Positions 11,872-23,369 of a stretch of 64,000 nt of DNA are shown one piece after another. Position numbers and translations under genes: made by a program. The notes beneath the pieces are model-generated. The model did no database searches. It worked only from the letters and a program-made list of their open reading frames with translations, and was not told the DNA's origin. The stretch comes from Annulohypoxylon bovei var. microspora (taxonomy: Eukaryota; Ascomycota; Sordariomycetes; Xylariales; Hypoxylaceae): the NCBI GenBank assembly GCA_022836615.1, contig MU405217.1, positions 62,001 through 126,000 of the forward strand, read 5' to 3'. Position 1 is the stretch's first letter, and every line of letters begins with the position of its first letter.

Positions 11872-13305
11872 ATGGCTTCGCCACCCAAGCCTTGGGAGCG
11901 TGCCGGCGCGACAGGATCTAGTAAGTTTGCTGCCATTTTAAATTCACATGCAAACAACAGTTTTTGTTAACATTGGTATTCGTAGCAAACCTTGCCGTAC
12001 CGACAGCGACGACAACTGGTGTATCTATGCCGACAGCTCCGAATGCAATGATGGCTCCGTCATCAGTAAATGCTGCTACCAATCCTACCACAGGCATGCC
12101 TTCCATTCCTCCTCGCCCCGACTCTCTAAATTCGACCGTGAATCAGAACGCGTCAGCATACAGTCGAACACCGTACAATTCTTCCTACAGCCCATATTCA
12201 TCTCCTTACTCTAGATACGGAGGTTATGGCGGTGGGATGTACGGCGGTATGGGCGGTATGAGTGGCATGGGAGGCATGGGGGGTTATGGTGGTTATGGAG
12301 GCATGATGGGGGGTATGGGAGGCATGGGAGGCATGTACGGCGGCATGCCTGGAATGATGGGAGGCGACCCCAACAACCCCAACAGCCTCACGAACAGCTT
12401 CAGCAATGGTACTCAGGCTACTTTCCAGATGCTCGAAGGAATTGTTGGTACTTTCAGTGGGTTCGCACAGATGCTCGAGAGCACATACATGGCAACTCAT
12501 TCAAGTTTCTTTGGTAAGTGGTATCGACTTGAGATTTATATCATGATTGATCGAATAGGTTACTAACCAAATAACAGCCATGGTATCTGTAGCTGAGCAA
12601 TTCAGCAACTTGCGCCACACTCTCGGATCTGTTCTCGGCATTTTCACTATCATGCGATGGTTCCGCACGTTATTCGCCAAGCTGACCGGACGGCCACCCC
12701 CCGTTGACGCAATGGCACTCACCCCAGCATCTTTCGCCCGCTTCGAGGGACGTCAGGCACCCTCCGGAGCCGGTGGTGTTGGTGGTGCTCAACCGAAGCC
12801 CAGCAGAAAGCCCCTGATGTTTTTCCTGCTAGCGGCCTTTGGGTTGCCGTATATTATGAATAAGGTAATCCGGTCCATTGCAGCAAACAACGAGGAAGAG
12901 CGTAGGCGCATGGAGGTTTCGGGTCAAAATGCATCAGCGGATCCTAGCAAACTCGAATTCTGCCGTGTCTTATACGACTTCACTCCCGAGGCTGGCAATG
13001 CTACCCAGGGCGTTGATCTTGCTGTCAAGAAGGGAGACTTTATTGCGGTCTTAAGCAAGAGCGATCCTCTAGGTAACCCTAGCGAGTGGTGGCGCTGCCG
13101 GGCTAGGGATGGGCGCCTCGGATACCTCCCTGCGACATTCTTGGAAGTGGCCAAACGACCAGGTCAAGCCGTCGCTGCGATCAAGGCAGCGCCGGCCGAA
13201 TCAGTGGCATCATCTGACATTTCGGAACGGGAACCACCGGCAGTAACTAGCAAAGCAGGCGATATTTCTCCCGAAAGTTTCCAAAAGTCGCACTTCTACT
13301 CGTAG
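11872..13305 (+). CDS. PEX13: Peroxin 13, SH3-domain peroxisomal membrane import protein
   Basis: Three exons (11872-11920, 11986-12513, 12578-13305; introns 65 and 64 bp) give 434 residues. It starts with the highly conserved MASPPKPWER. A Ser/Pro/Ala/Thr-rich stretch and a YSPYSSPYSRYGGYGG segment follow, then about 40 residues of GGM/GGY repeats typical of PEX13 N-termini. The conserved membrane domain (SFSNGTQATFQMLEGIVGTF through LFAKLTGRPP) contains the ATHSSFFAMVSVAEQF signature. A second hydrophobic segment reads LMFFLLAAFGLPYIMNKVI. The C-terminal SH3 domain (about 317-384) has the ALYDF-like CRVLYDFTPE, the EWWRCR binding Trp pair and GYLPATFLEV. It ends FQKSHFYS. Pex13 is a core part of the docking and translocation complex for PTS1/PTS2 import and binds Pex14 and Pex5 at the peroxisomal membrane. 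No defect is seen. Confidence 0.97.
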
Positions 13306-13365
13306 AGGAGGAAGAGTGTACCTAAGAGTTGGGCTACGCTAGCGAATCCTTTGAGAAGGACTCGT

Positions 13366-13755
13366 ATGCTTCCTGCCACAGATGATGACATCCGACCTCA
13401 GTAGGATGATTGCCCGGAGTCGATAGGCGTGATTTGCGAGGAAGAGTTGACGACGGCATTCGATGGACTATGGAACTCTGCAGTCAAGAAGGCTGCTCTA
13501 TCCTCGGAATCTTCTAAGAGTGAGTTTTTTGAGGAACAAGATCAGCAAACCTCGTCCGACGGAACACATGACCCTTGCGACGTCTCCGTTACTAGCACGG
13601 ATACTCGACGATCAGATGTTCTGGTTCAGAAAAGGTATTTTACATCAGAAGACGAGGACACAAGTGTTGATAACCCGGAGGCTAGGATGGACCACTCCTC
13701 ATCTAAGTGGTACCTCAGGAAGCTCTCGCTTTCTGAGACGAACAGCTATGACTAA
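13366..13755 (+). pseudogene. Possible broken small ORF downstream of PEX13
   Basis: ATG at 13366 opens a frame interrupted after 12 codons by TAG (13402-13404). The same frame then stays open for 116 codons to TGA-type termination at 13755 (TAA of GACTAA). The downstream part is acidic and Ser/Glu-rich (SKSEFFEEQDQQTSSDG; TSEDEDTSVDNPE), with no recognised domain. The TAG sits in a possible acceptor context (CTCAGTAG), so an unrecognised upstream exon is an alternative to a nonsense mutation. It begins only 60 bp after the PEX13 stop and may simply be 3' untranslated sequence. Confidence 0.2.
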
Positions 13756-15591
13756 GCCAGAGTTCATTTTTGGCGACTTTTCTCATTTCACTAATCACGA
13801 CACGTTTCACCCCTTTTATTGCCTCTTTTATTATTCCGGAGGATTGAGTGAATTATCGGTGGGAAAACACCACAACAACGGCGAGCTACCTAGCTACCTT
13901 ACAGAGAGATACGCAGATCAGCATTTTTCGGTCTTCCCCCAGACGACTTTAGGTGACTTGAAGTTCAAGAAAAGTTCTCGGACGAGGCACATGTACCTTT
14001 ACGCGACTGGCACATAGGAGAATACGATGTGTTTCATCCCCTTCCGTGGCATGGCGATATCCCCCCATTAGTTACGGTCTTTGGTAGAGTGGCATGTGTA
14101 TGGACTAAGGCATTGGAAAAGGTTCCCGGCTGTTTCTAGTTTGGCGTTCAGGATGGATTGGTCAAGTCTAAGGCATTGCTAAGGGCCCTGTATAAACCGG
14201 TGGCTTAGGAAGTACGTTAATTCAACAAAGTTATTAATTTGATAATGTCCTAGGTGACAAATGAACTCGACTTAAACTGCAAGGCTTCGTCGAGCTAGGC
14301 ATATGGAGCACTTATTACGCCCGTCCGTCGAGTAAACGCGCCTGCCTGTGATAAGTTCATAGAAGGCTATGTTATCGTTCGAAAAAAGGGATGAACTTTT
14401 GTTTTGGCTGAAGTTTAATATTTGATATCTGCGAATGGCCTTTCGTGCATTTACTAGACGCGTCATAGCAATCACAAATAGTATTATTACCTCATAGCAC
14501 TAGATACCTACCTAGGACAGCCCTGATAACGAAGTTAGAGGGGCGAGTAGGTAGGTAGTCTCTAGGTATATCCTACATACCCAGAAATCAGCCTCGAGTC
14601 CCGGCGTTCGCCGCTATCCCTATTACCACCGGAGCCGCCCATCTAGTCCATCTCGCGCGTATACGCTACTCGAAGCCAAAGGTGATAACTGGCTGATAAG
14701 AAATCGTAGGTAGGTAGGCAAATAGAAATATGTAATCTCTAATAACAAAAACAGTAATGTCGTTAGATTAGAAGTTGGGTCTAGAGATTCAAAGAGGCGA
14801 CAGTATGTATAATAGCAGCGAGTAACATAAACCAGGTTTCGACAGCCTCGTAATTCTCCCATTGGATACGACGTCGATGTTCAATCTATTCACAACATAA
14901 GCGTTGTGGGACATTCATGTAGTTAATTTCATTGTTTCTGTCAGTCAATCCTCCTCATCATACCTCGTACATACTAGCTTTGTGAGCTTCAGTTCTAGGT
15001 ATAAGCCCTCCTAAAAATGTTGGTTTTTAGGTATCCAACGATATATATTCTTGCGTGAACAATTAACGTGAAATATTTATCTGATTTATTCCAATCCCAT
15101 TGGTGATATAGAGCAAATGGTATCGTAATAACCTACAAGAGAAACCGAAGTATCTCGGATAGGCAAGAAATTCAATAATCGAACAAACCCAACCTCTTAT
15201 ACACTACTCAATCACCCCTTGAACGGCTCCCAAGTGATTCTACACCAACCCTTCCAAACTTGGAAATAGTCATAGTACACACATACACACACTCCAGAAA
15301 TCCAAGGCCTTATATGTTCTCGTCAAATCAAGTCAACGTAGTATCAAATAAGTAAATCTTCGGTAGGTATCTTATCTCATCTCGTCTCGTCTCGTCTCGT
15401 CTTATCCTATCATGCTTCTCGCTGTACAACCTCCTTTCTTCAACTCTTCAACTCTTTAACGTATTGTAAATATTGCCACGTGTAGAAGTAACCACCTCTA
15501 TATAAATAACCCCCCGGCTCTAACCAAAGGCCGCCGGTCTGCCCTTTTTAATTTTTTATCTCGTCTCATCCCATTTCATTTTATATAATTT
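13756..15591. other. 1.8 kb intergenic region between PEX13 and the permease
   Basis: The PEX13 and permease genes converge here. Short TAGG tracts occur at 14547-14558 and 14706-14718, and a CTCGT repeat at 15381-15400. No supported gene. Confidence 0.5.
15381..15400. repeat. (CTCGT)4 pentanucleotide tandem repeat
   Basis: Four perfect CTCGT copies flanked by imperfect ones (CTCAT before, CTTAT after). It lies in the 3' flank of the permease gene. Confidence 0.85.
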
Positions 15592-17289
15592 TTATCTCTT
15601 AAAATACGCCAGCTCCGCGGCCCTCAGGCCCGCGTAGCTCAGCGCCGTGAACGCGAACGCCATCTCGAAGCCGACGTCGCCGCCGTACCCGGGCGCGCCG
15701 CAGAGCTTGCCGATGGGGCCGGTGAACCAGACCTGGGCCATGCCGAGCACGGCGCCCATGACGCCGATGCAGAAGGCGGCGATGGCGGCGATCCCGGGCG
15801 GGAGCTTCTTAGGCTCGACGTAGTCCTCGGGGTGGTAGCGGGCCATCGACCCGCGGCGGAAGATGAAGTGCTCCGTCAGGGACACGCCCTCGTAGATGGC
15901 GAGCCAGTAGCCGATGATCAGCATGAAGCTCTCGAGCGTGTCCTCGAACTCGTTGTAGCCGGGGATCGCCACGGCGATGTACACGGCGGTGCCGACGAGC
16001 GTCCACACGAAGCGCGGCACGCGCTGCGTCTTCTCGGAGAGCACTTGCAGCGATAGCGAGACCGAGTAGATGTTCGGGCAGTTGTTGCCGATGATGGAGA
16101 GGCCGAGAAGCACGATGCAGAATTCGCCGAATCGGCCGAGCTTCGGCACCAGGACCTCCGCTAGTAGGCCGCCGATGTGCGCGTTATCGTAGGCGTCAAG
16201 GTAGGCTGGGTTGTTTACCATGGCGGTAGCAACCGCAGCTCCGAGAAGCTCGGTGAAGCAGAGGGAGATGAACAAGCCGCCGAAGGTCCAGAGGAAGACG
16301 GACTTGCTTGAACGGCCCACTGGCTGGTATACGCTGTAGTCCGCAGCGTAAGAAGTCCATCCCGTAGCAAAGCCATATACCGACGCGCCAAAGGAGAGGA
16401 CGCTGCCAGCCTCGGTGGGTCCGGTCGCGAGCGGGAGTAAGTTGTTGAATTCGCCGGAGTGGGCAAAGGTGCCAAGTACTATCATGAAAATGATGAGTAC
16501 GGGAATCCAAGACCATTTCTCGTACACGTGAACGATTTTATAGCCAAAGGTGCAGATAGCTAGTGTCGCAAAAGCAATGACCAGGATGCCAGCCCAACCG
16601 GGAACGCTTCCATTAACTGCGTTGAAGAACTGAGCGCCGACAATAACGTTCACAGCAGACCAACCGAGGCAGGCTAGGATATTGAATATGGCAACTGTAA
16701 GATGGGTTAGGTAAGACAATCCCAACACAGGCGACGGCCGAAATAAGATGCTTCGTAAACTTACTCAGTTTGACACCATAGTACCCAAAGTAGAATCTCG
16801 ACAAGACCATCTGGCGCAAACCGAATTTGGGACCGAAGGTTGAGAAGAAACAAACCGGCAAGATTCCAAGGATGTTGAGGAAGATGATGGTTAAGGCAGT
16901 GTCGACGAATCCAAGACCGAATACGGGTTGTCCCAAAGCACCGATAGCGAATGAGGAAACGACCATATTCGCAGAGAACCACTACACCGCGTCAGAAAGC
17001 AAACCTACAGAAGTTCATAAATGATGACTTAGCATACCAGTGTGCCGATTTGGGTCATACTCGAGTCCGTCCTCTCGTCACTAGGGACTCGCTCGATTCC
17101 TCGCTGTTCCACGCCAAACTTGCCAGCAATCCGTTGAAGTTTGGCGTATATGGATTTTCCCGAAGCGAACTCTTGCCCGTGTACGGCATTTCCGTCGCTA
17201 ATCTGACCCAAGCCATAGTCCACCGTAACAGAGCCCTCCCTCTTCTGCTCACTACTCCCGGTTTCGTTGCTTCTGTTAGACAACCTCAT
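15592..17289 (-). CDS. FCY2: NCS1-family purine-cytosine permease (Fcy2/FcyB type)
   Basis: Minus strand, three exons (17289-17038, 16981-16765, 16694-15592) with introns of 56 and 70 bp; 523 residues. The ATG at 17289 is the only in-frame ATG in exon 1 and has A at -3. The N-terminal cytosolic part has the family signature YAKLQRIAGKFGVEQRGIER followed by VPSDERTD. The first helix begins LWFSANMVVSSFAIGALG. A second signature is FFSTFGPKFGLRQMVLSRFY. Around twelve hydrophobic segments follow, including the helix with SLCFTELLGAAVATAM and the GLSIIGNNCPNIYSVSLSLQ stretch lining the substrate site. The carrier imports cytosine and purines (adenine, guanine, hypoxanthine) with protons across the plasma membrane. 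The 3' half of exon 3 is strikingly GC-rich, almost all third positions G or C, compared with the 5' exons. The family is also the usual entry route of 5-fluorocytosine. Confidence 0.93.
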
Positions 17290-18390
17290 CTTTGCTGTCC
17301 CTGGATGGAAGACGGGTTTGGTGTATGAGAAAGTAAAGCAGCGAGTCGGAAGTCGGTTCTGAGTTGATTTCACCTCGGTGTAAGCTGACGTGGAGGTGAT
17401 ACGACTAAACCCACTTAAGGTTTGCGAAGTGAGTTGGTTTTTATGTATTGACACTTAGGCTGTGTCATAAACTGTGTCGTCGATTCCAGATATCGGGTAG
17501 TCTCTTGTCTCTAGGGCAACTCCGCCATCGAAAACCTCAAAACGTGAAATCCGATGAAGATCGATGGAAGTCGGAAGGCGCCGACCAAGCTGACAAGAAT
17601 ATTGAATACTTCCAAGTGGTCTACCTAGGTAGGTAAGTATATAAGTTGGTTGCGATAGGATGAAACAGTGTTTATAGCGGCGTTCTCTCAACGACTAGAG
17701 ACTAGAGTATGCCACCGTAACACGCGATGTAGAGCTCGAAGTACAGTAGCTTACGAGACAAAAGAAGCGAACATGCGACTAGATGTGCAGGAATTGTGTA
17801 CCTGAAGAGAAACTAGGCCCGGCCTAGGATTTGACGATAGTGAATGGCTATTGGTTGGATTGGTAGCCTTAGATAACGAGTGTCTGGGGGGCGAGATCTA
17901 CGACCCCCGTAGTTAGCTCGTAATGTGAATTACAGCTGAATTTGAGATAAGAAATAGCAGTGGTAATACCTAGTAATTCATACCCACTTATAGAAGAAAA
18001 TAAGGTGGATGAGATCGAGGCTTTCTTAAGGCAGGTGTTATATATGTACAGTATGGCAAGAAAGTACCTCGGTAGAACAACCAGTATAAATAGAAATATA
18101 TATATATACGAACCTCATAAAGAATGACGAAAGTAATAAAAATCTATGAGAATATTAAATTTCTGATCTATCCTTTCGGATCAAGTGAGCACTTAATACT
18201 AAAAAATATAGTGGCAAAATATAATCATGATTGGATCGAGGTGAAGCCGAAAATACTCCTAAATATAATCGCGTATCTAGGTAATGGCAAGGAATTGAAG
18301 CCCCAGATAGCGGCGCGTGCCATTTAGTAGTCATGACTTTTGTCAAGAGAAATAGGGCAATCAGTCTAAAAGAGGGTCAGTCTAACGAAA

Positions 18391-18861
18391 CTAAGCAATC
18401 GCTCGCATGCTGTGTGCAGCACTGGTGTTAGGCTCCTCGTGAGTTGCGATGTCCCAGTACTGCGTCACGGACGTAGATCTCGAAATTGAGATCTTGGCGA
18501 ACTTGATCTGAAACCTCGGTCCAAGTAATTGCCTTAATTGGAAGTAACGAAGATCTCTGAGAGCTGCGTCTACTATGGGCCGACCTGGCAGCGTGGACAG
18601 GGCAGCCAAGCATCTCCTGGCATTCGAATCTGCATGCACAGAAGCAATCCATCCAACTGATGGCCAATCCTGGGAGTACCAGGAACAGGGATGACAATTG
18701 AGCTCTACGCCGGTGAGACACTGCTTACGTTGCTCTTGACGAATTGATTGGATGATGATATACATAATATTGCACCGTGGACGTTCTGAGGCTTTCTTAT
18801 CGAAATCTCTTTGGCCTTTAGTCATCTGAGTTTTGCTTTCAATGTCGGCGACCGAAGCCAT
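18391..18861 (-). CDS. Doubtful hypothetical protein, 156 codons
   Basis: ATG-initiated single open frame on the minus strand. No recognised domain, signal peptide or membrane segment. The first 45 residues are polar (MASVADIESKTQMTKGQRDF). A GTAAGC donor occurs after codon 48, with several downstream AG acceptors that keep frame, so a spliced version is possible. The segment LSTLPGRPIVDAALRDLRYF has protein-like character in this frame, while a second minus-strand frame is also open over 18428-18721. It may be a real small gene or chance. Confidence 0.2.
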   Translation of the reverse strand: MASVADIESKTQMTKGQRDFDKKASERPRCNIMYIIIQSIRQEQRKQCLTGVELNCHPCSWYSQDWPSVGWIASVHADSNARRCLAALSTLPGRPIVDAALRDLRYFQLRQLLGPRFQIKFAKISISRSTSVTQYWDIATHEEPNTSAAHSMRAIA

Positions 18862-18879
18862 TGAATATTATGGCTTGAT

Positions 18880-18896
18880 TAGGTAGGTAGGTAGGT
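18880..18896. repeat. (TAGG)4 tetranucleotide tract
   Basis: Four full TAGG units plus T, immediately upstream of the doubtful ORF on the minus strand and followed by GGCT-type repeats. One of many dispersed TAGG/CCTA tracts in the window. Confidence 0.9.
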
Positions 18897-20142
18897 GAGC
18901 GACTGGCTAGCTGGCTGGCTGACTTGAAGATGATATCGCTCAAATCCGAAGAGAGAGAATCGAAGGGGACTAAGCGGAGTTGCCCGCCTTCGCAACCTGT
19001 AAATCTTTGGGCACTTCGACGCTGGAGTTTTAGAGAGTCCAGATATTCGGGATCAGCCCGAGAGAAACTTGCGTTAGTTAGTGTCCTTTCAAGTCCGTGG
19101 AATTCGGTAGGGGAAGCTTGTTTAGGTCTGTTATCACTCCAATCTTCCCCACTCTTACATACCCAGTCACCAGTACACCGAGGATCCCCCACATGGATGC
19201 ATGGATGCACGTACGCGAATCTATTTCTAAATCCCCCTTACACTCAAGAACTCTCTTATACCACAATAACCACAATAACCATGCGGTATATGATTGGTGA
19301 CAGCGCTTGGTTCGACTATTCTCAATTTGTGGAAATATCTACCTTTAACCTTCTCATGAGCTCATGAGGTTCATTCCCGCTGTTTGACATAGATTGCGGC
19401 ATCCTGCTGGGTCTTTCGTGTAAGACGAACATTCAGGGGCACGGGCACGGAGAGGTAAAGTAGTGGACCGCAGCAAACACAACAGATGTTGAGCGAGGTG
19501 TATAATCGCGATATCGGTTACAGCCAAGAATCGTCATTCCCCTTACAGATTTACGTATACGCGCTGAGCAGCTTTACTCTCGTGCTCCAGGAGTTTTCGT
19601 GGTTTCCTTGGGTTAGGTACTGGAGGTACTTGGGTAACATGCCTAGCCCTAGCATTCTTACCGCGAGCTTGGGTGGCGACATTAAGGATCGACGTTTGTT
19701 AACTTATCCAGCAGGCCGGTAAACGTATAGGGTATTTTATTATTTGTTAGCTGCGGGCTGGTCACGGCATCGTACCCAGACGACCTCGGAATCCGGAAGG
19801 CTCTTGTTTCGTCCACGTTCCAAGCCGGCGGGAAGAGGCAGCACATCCTCGTGGGATGTATCACCGTCCTACCCGTGTGACATGTCTGGGGTTCCGGGGC
19901 GCGCAATATCACCTCACGCCAATATCAAGATTGGAAGGTTAAAATGTATGTAGACGTTGAACTAATGTGGCTACCCGTCCCGAGAAAAGCCATCCCTGAC
20001 GAGGGCGGCAAGCAAGTTGCTGTCTAATTTGACTGCTATCATCCTCCTCCAAAGCAAACACCAATCCGGTTTGATTGAGGCATCCCATAGTCCTATAAGC
20101 GATCGAAAGTTTGTACAATTCTATTCGCCAACATTCTCACCC

Positions 20143-21450
20143 TTACGTCTTCGTTTTCTCATCTTCAGTCCGATGCTCCAGAAGATGAGGGAATTTACAG
20201 CCCTCTTTCTCCTGGGGATCGCCATCGATCAATGCAGCGATCGCCCTCAGATATTGTCTCTGCAGGCAGTCATGGGGTATATTTAGGAGTTCCCGCGCCA
20301 GTTTGGAGAATCTCGGGGGCATTGAACGTTCGGCTATAGCAAGCTCGCTTTCACAGGGGAAGAAGCCGCCGTTCGCCCAACCAACAATCCAGACACTGCC
20401 TTTCTTGTCAACGACGAAGCTGCTCGGGTCCAGCTTCATGTTTGCCAACACGAACCTGCCCAGATGAGTTCTCACAAATCCTTTGATTCGGATAAGATCC
20501 GGTCGGTGACAATTGGCCAGGCTGAGCAGAACGTTCATGTACCGGTCGTAGTCAACTCCGTTCATTTGGAGCGGAACGGGGAAACGCTTGTGCACCAAGG
20601 CCCGAGTGCGATGCAATCCAGCCGGTCCCGGATATTTGGCTGTATTCTTTTGCATAGTGCAGATCGTGTTAACAATCTTCGCCGTGAGTTTGTGCTGACG
20701 ACGCGCTGAGATGATATGCCAGATGTCAACTAAGTTAGAACCGTGGATATAATCCATGATGATGATAAGGTGCCCAGTGACTTCATCTCGAAGGACCTTG
20801 TGCACCACCGGAACAGGAGTTCCCACGAATCTTCCTGCGGCGATCCACATGATATCTGCCTCTGCCTGGCAAACATCTGGCCCCCATTTTGCCACCAAGT
20901 CAGGGGTGATACGTGATATCACGTTTCGGGTATCATGCCGAAAGGACAAAACTGGAGTGCGGCGCCAATCTGTAATTATTTTGGAGAGTATTTGATCAGG
21001 CATCAACTCGATTTCCCGACTGTTATATCCGTTGAGCGGAAAGGGGAATTTGTCATCGAGACTTCTGATCTGCGGGAATTAGCTGGCGTTCGACAGCAAA
21101 TCTGGGATTACGGGACCAACATCGCAGAGCTTGAGCTCAGTCTCCTTAGGGCCGTAATTGACACTCGGAACCCAACGCGGCAAGCTTGTCACTGGTGGAC
21201 AATAAACAATGGCTGGCTTCCAGAGATGCCAGGTGTTGGGAAGCTGGAACGTTAAAGGGGGGAGAATAAAAGGCGTAGGTCGCGATGAAAGAGCAGGCCT
21301 GCGGTTGTGAGGAGGTAAGCTTCTTGTACGGCGTGGCCGTCCATGTTGACGCATACGGCGGCGGCGACTAGATACAGCATGAAGGTCTAATAAGGTTGGA
21401 GCCCTAGATGAGCGCTTGAAGAGATCCAGGGGCTCTCTTTTGTTGGACAT
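20143..21450 (-). CDS. APH/choline-kinase-fold protein with degenerate catalytic residues (pseudokinase)
   Basis: The C-terminal exon (from about 21069 to the stop at 20143) matches the fungal aminoglycoside-phosphotransferase-like family. It has a nucleotide-lysine segment (ITPDLVAKWGPDVCQAEADI), a hinge-like LIIIMDYIHGSNL, and the catalytic-loop region read as VLANMKLDPSSFVVD. In active members this loop is H-x-D-L-x-P-x-N; here the His, Asp and Asn positions are N, K and S. The later I-D-W-x-x-A-G is IVGWANGG, so the metal-binding Asp is Gly. The fold-defining Leu, Pro, Trp and Phe-Pro are kept. I propose a start at ATG 21450 (MSNKREPLDLFKRSS), a basic, Pro-rich N-terminus and a short 42-bp intron (21070-21111) with a GCTAAT branch site. 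That intron is unusually short and uncertain; the fallback is ATG 21003 (286 residues). Substrate and role are unknown. Confidence 0.65.
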
Positions 21451-23369
21451 AATTGATTCTTCGATTGAAGTTGTCGTATCCTGTTATGAAAACGATGCTT
21501 TGGAATTTACTAAGAACAAGCCAAATACAAGATGAGAAAACAAAGAATGGTATACATGAAATCTAAACAGCTTAGAGGAAGAAGTGTATTGATTGATAGC
21601 TAAGAGAATCTACATAAAATAAGAGCACCGTTCCTCCTTCTCTCAGGTTATTACTTAGGTAGTTACCTACCTACGTAGCCCGGGAGTTAGAACGGACCTA
21701 CTTGCCATAGCTAAATCACCTACCATCCCTACCTCCCTTAAATTGAAGACCTCAAGTTACTTTGGTGTTGAGCGAAAGGTCCGATTTACCCATTCTTACC
21801 TAATGAATGCCGTGGGTTTGACTGCGAACTACACGAAATTGGAAATTTCGATGAGGTTCGTGTCTTATAACTTCCAAGGTTCGGTAGAGAACGACATACT
21901 TACATGTTTAGGTGATTTAATATCTCTTAAAAGACCCCTTTCAGATAAACTCATATTTTTTTTTTTTTTTGGTAGTTATATTGATAGCTATAATTAGAAA
22001 CATGGTGACGTCGGTAGAGGACGAGCTTAAATCTTGGAAGTCAGTCGGCCGTTTTTAAACGGCTTTAAAATCCTGTGTAGTCTTCAATGTTCTAGGGAAA
22101 TCCCAACATGTTTCATGTGCAAGTTTAGGTAGGTAGGTACTTTGTGTTTGCATGTAAAGAGAGACTGGGAGTTTTATATGTGAACCTTTGAAATAATAAA
22201 CCTGTGGAAACTACAGGGGGAAAGCATAGTTAGGCATAAAGAGGATTATGTAATTCGGTTCTTAAAATGGAAACGAAGTTCTTTCAGTGGTCGGACTGAA
22301 TATTTTCCGGTCCGTGCATGTTAGCCCTAGTTTCACTTAATCCAAGCAGCCAAGCCACCACCTAAAGAGGTTTAGCTACCGTCGCTGTTTCTATTTTCTT
22401 CCTCTCAAAACATTCTGGCATCAGCAGTTCCTATCCAATCACGAACTTCGTATACCTCAGGAGAATCGGTAGGGCCGGTATGAAAGGCTATTACCCTTCA
22501 TATTTTAGTATTTACTGTCACCTTTTCTCGTATATTATGGCGCATTAAGAAATAATTATTGATTTCAATTGACTAACCTCGACGAGAAATTCTAGTGGGC
22601 TTGGCAAGGCCGCCGGTCTAGGATCTTCACGAGACGCCAATCACAGCCACTTGGCCTTTTTCTTTTCCTATGTTTTCTATTCCGAGCCACTGGCACGTAA
22701 ATGACGGTCCTGTCAGCAGCCCTACCTGACTAGTCTGACAGGCGACAGGCTCTAGGTACTCGCTGTGATGACCGCCGTCTAGCTAGATCTCAGTCACATT
22801 TCGTCATGTCCCCCAGTACTGAAATCACAGCCACAGTCCCCTAGATCACCGGCTCCTTCAGCCGCGTCATGCCTAGATGCGCCGTCTGTTGAGATAGCCG
22901 CAACATACAATGTGTGTACAGTAAGGAATCGAGGCATTCAGCTCACAAGGGTAGGATGTTGCCGTGGACCGTGGCTTGCATAGGGCTAACGAGCTGCATA
23001 CATACAGTATGTAAGGTAGGATGCCCGAGTTCTGACACCACTCTACCCTAGCGGGGATCCATCTGTTGATTTCTTCTTATATTATGAGTACCGCTGTTCA
23101 TTAGCCGTGGTCGAGTGGTCTCGTCTAATCCCTCTCCTACAATTTATATATCTTGACTTTCGCTCGTTACATCTAGACTGTCACATCTCTTCTCTTTTTA
23201 GCAGGTCGTTAAGGATTGTGTCAGCTATACATATAAGTTATATTAAAATCCTTCCCAACACACAACACAGATAATAAAATTAAACCACCTCCCCGGCTTC
23301 TAGCCACTCCCGATTTATTTGGATATCTCGCGGCCGCAACCTACCTACAAAACTACAAAACTATCAAAT
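21451..23369. other. 1.9 kb intergenic region upstream of the small peptide gene
   Basis: Holds the presumed promoters of the pseudokinase gene (left) and the peptide gene (right), TAGG/CCTA tracts near 21656-21675 and 22125-22140, and a T12 run near 21958. A TATA-like TTTATATAT lies at 23143-23151, about 220 bp before the peptide ATG. No other gene is supported. Confidence 0.45.

Larger units (their letters stand above)
17290..20142. other. 2.9 kb intergenic region, one doubtful ORF
   Basis: Contains the permease promoter on the minus strand, an AT-rich patch near 18100-18250, a TAGG repeat (18880-18896) followed directly by a short (TGGC)n tract, and one doubtful ORF listed separately (18391-18861). 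Nothing else stands out. Confidence 0.5.

Noticed and set aside
17290..17454. N-terminal extension of the permease to 17454
   Set aside because: The codon at 17454 is GTG, and the only in-frame ATG of the exon is 17289, just before the conserved N-terminal region.
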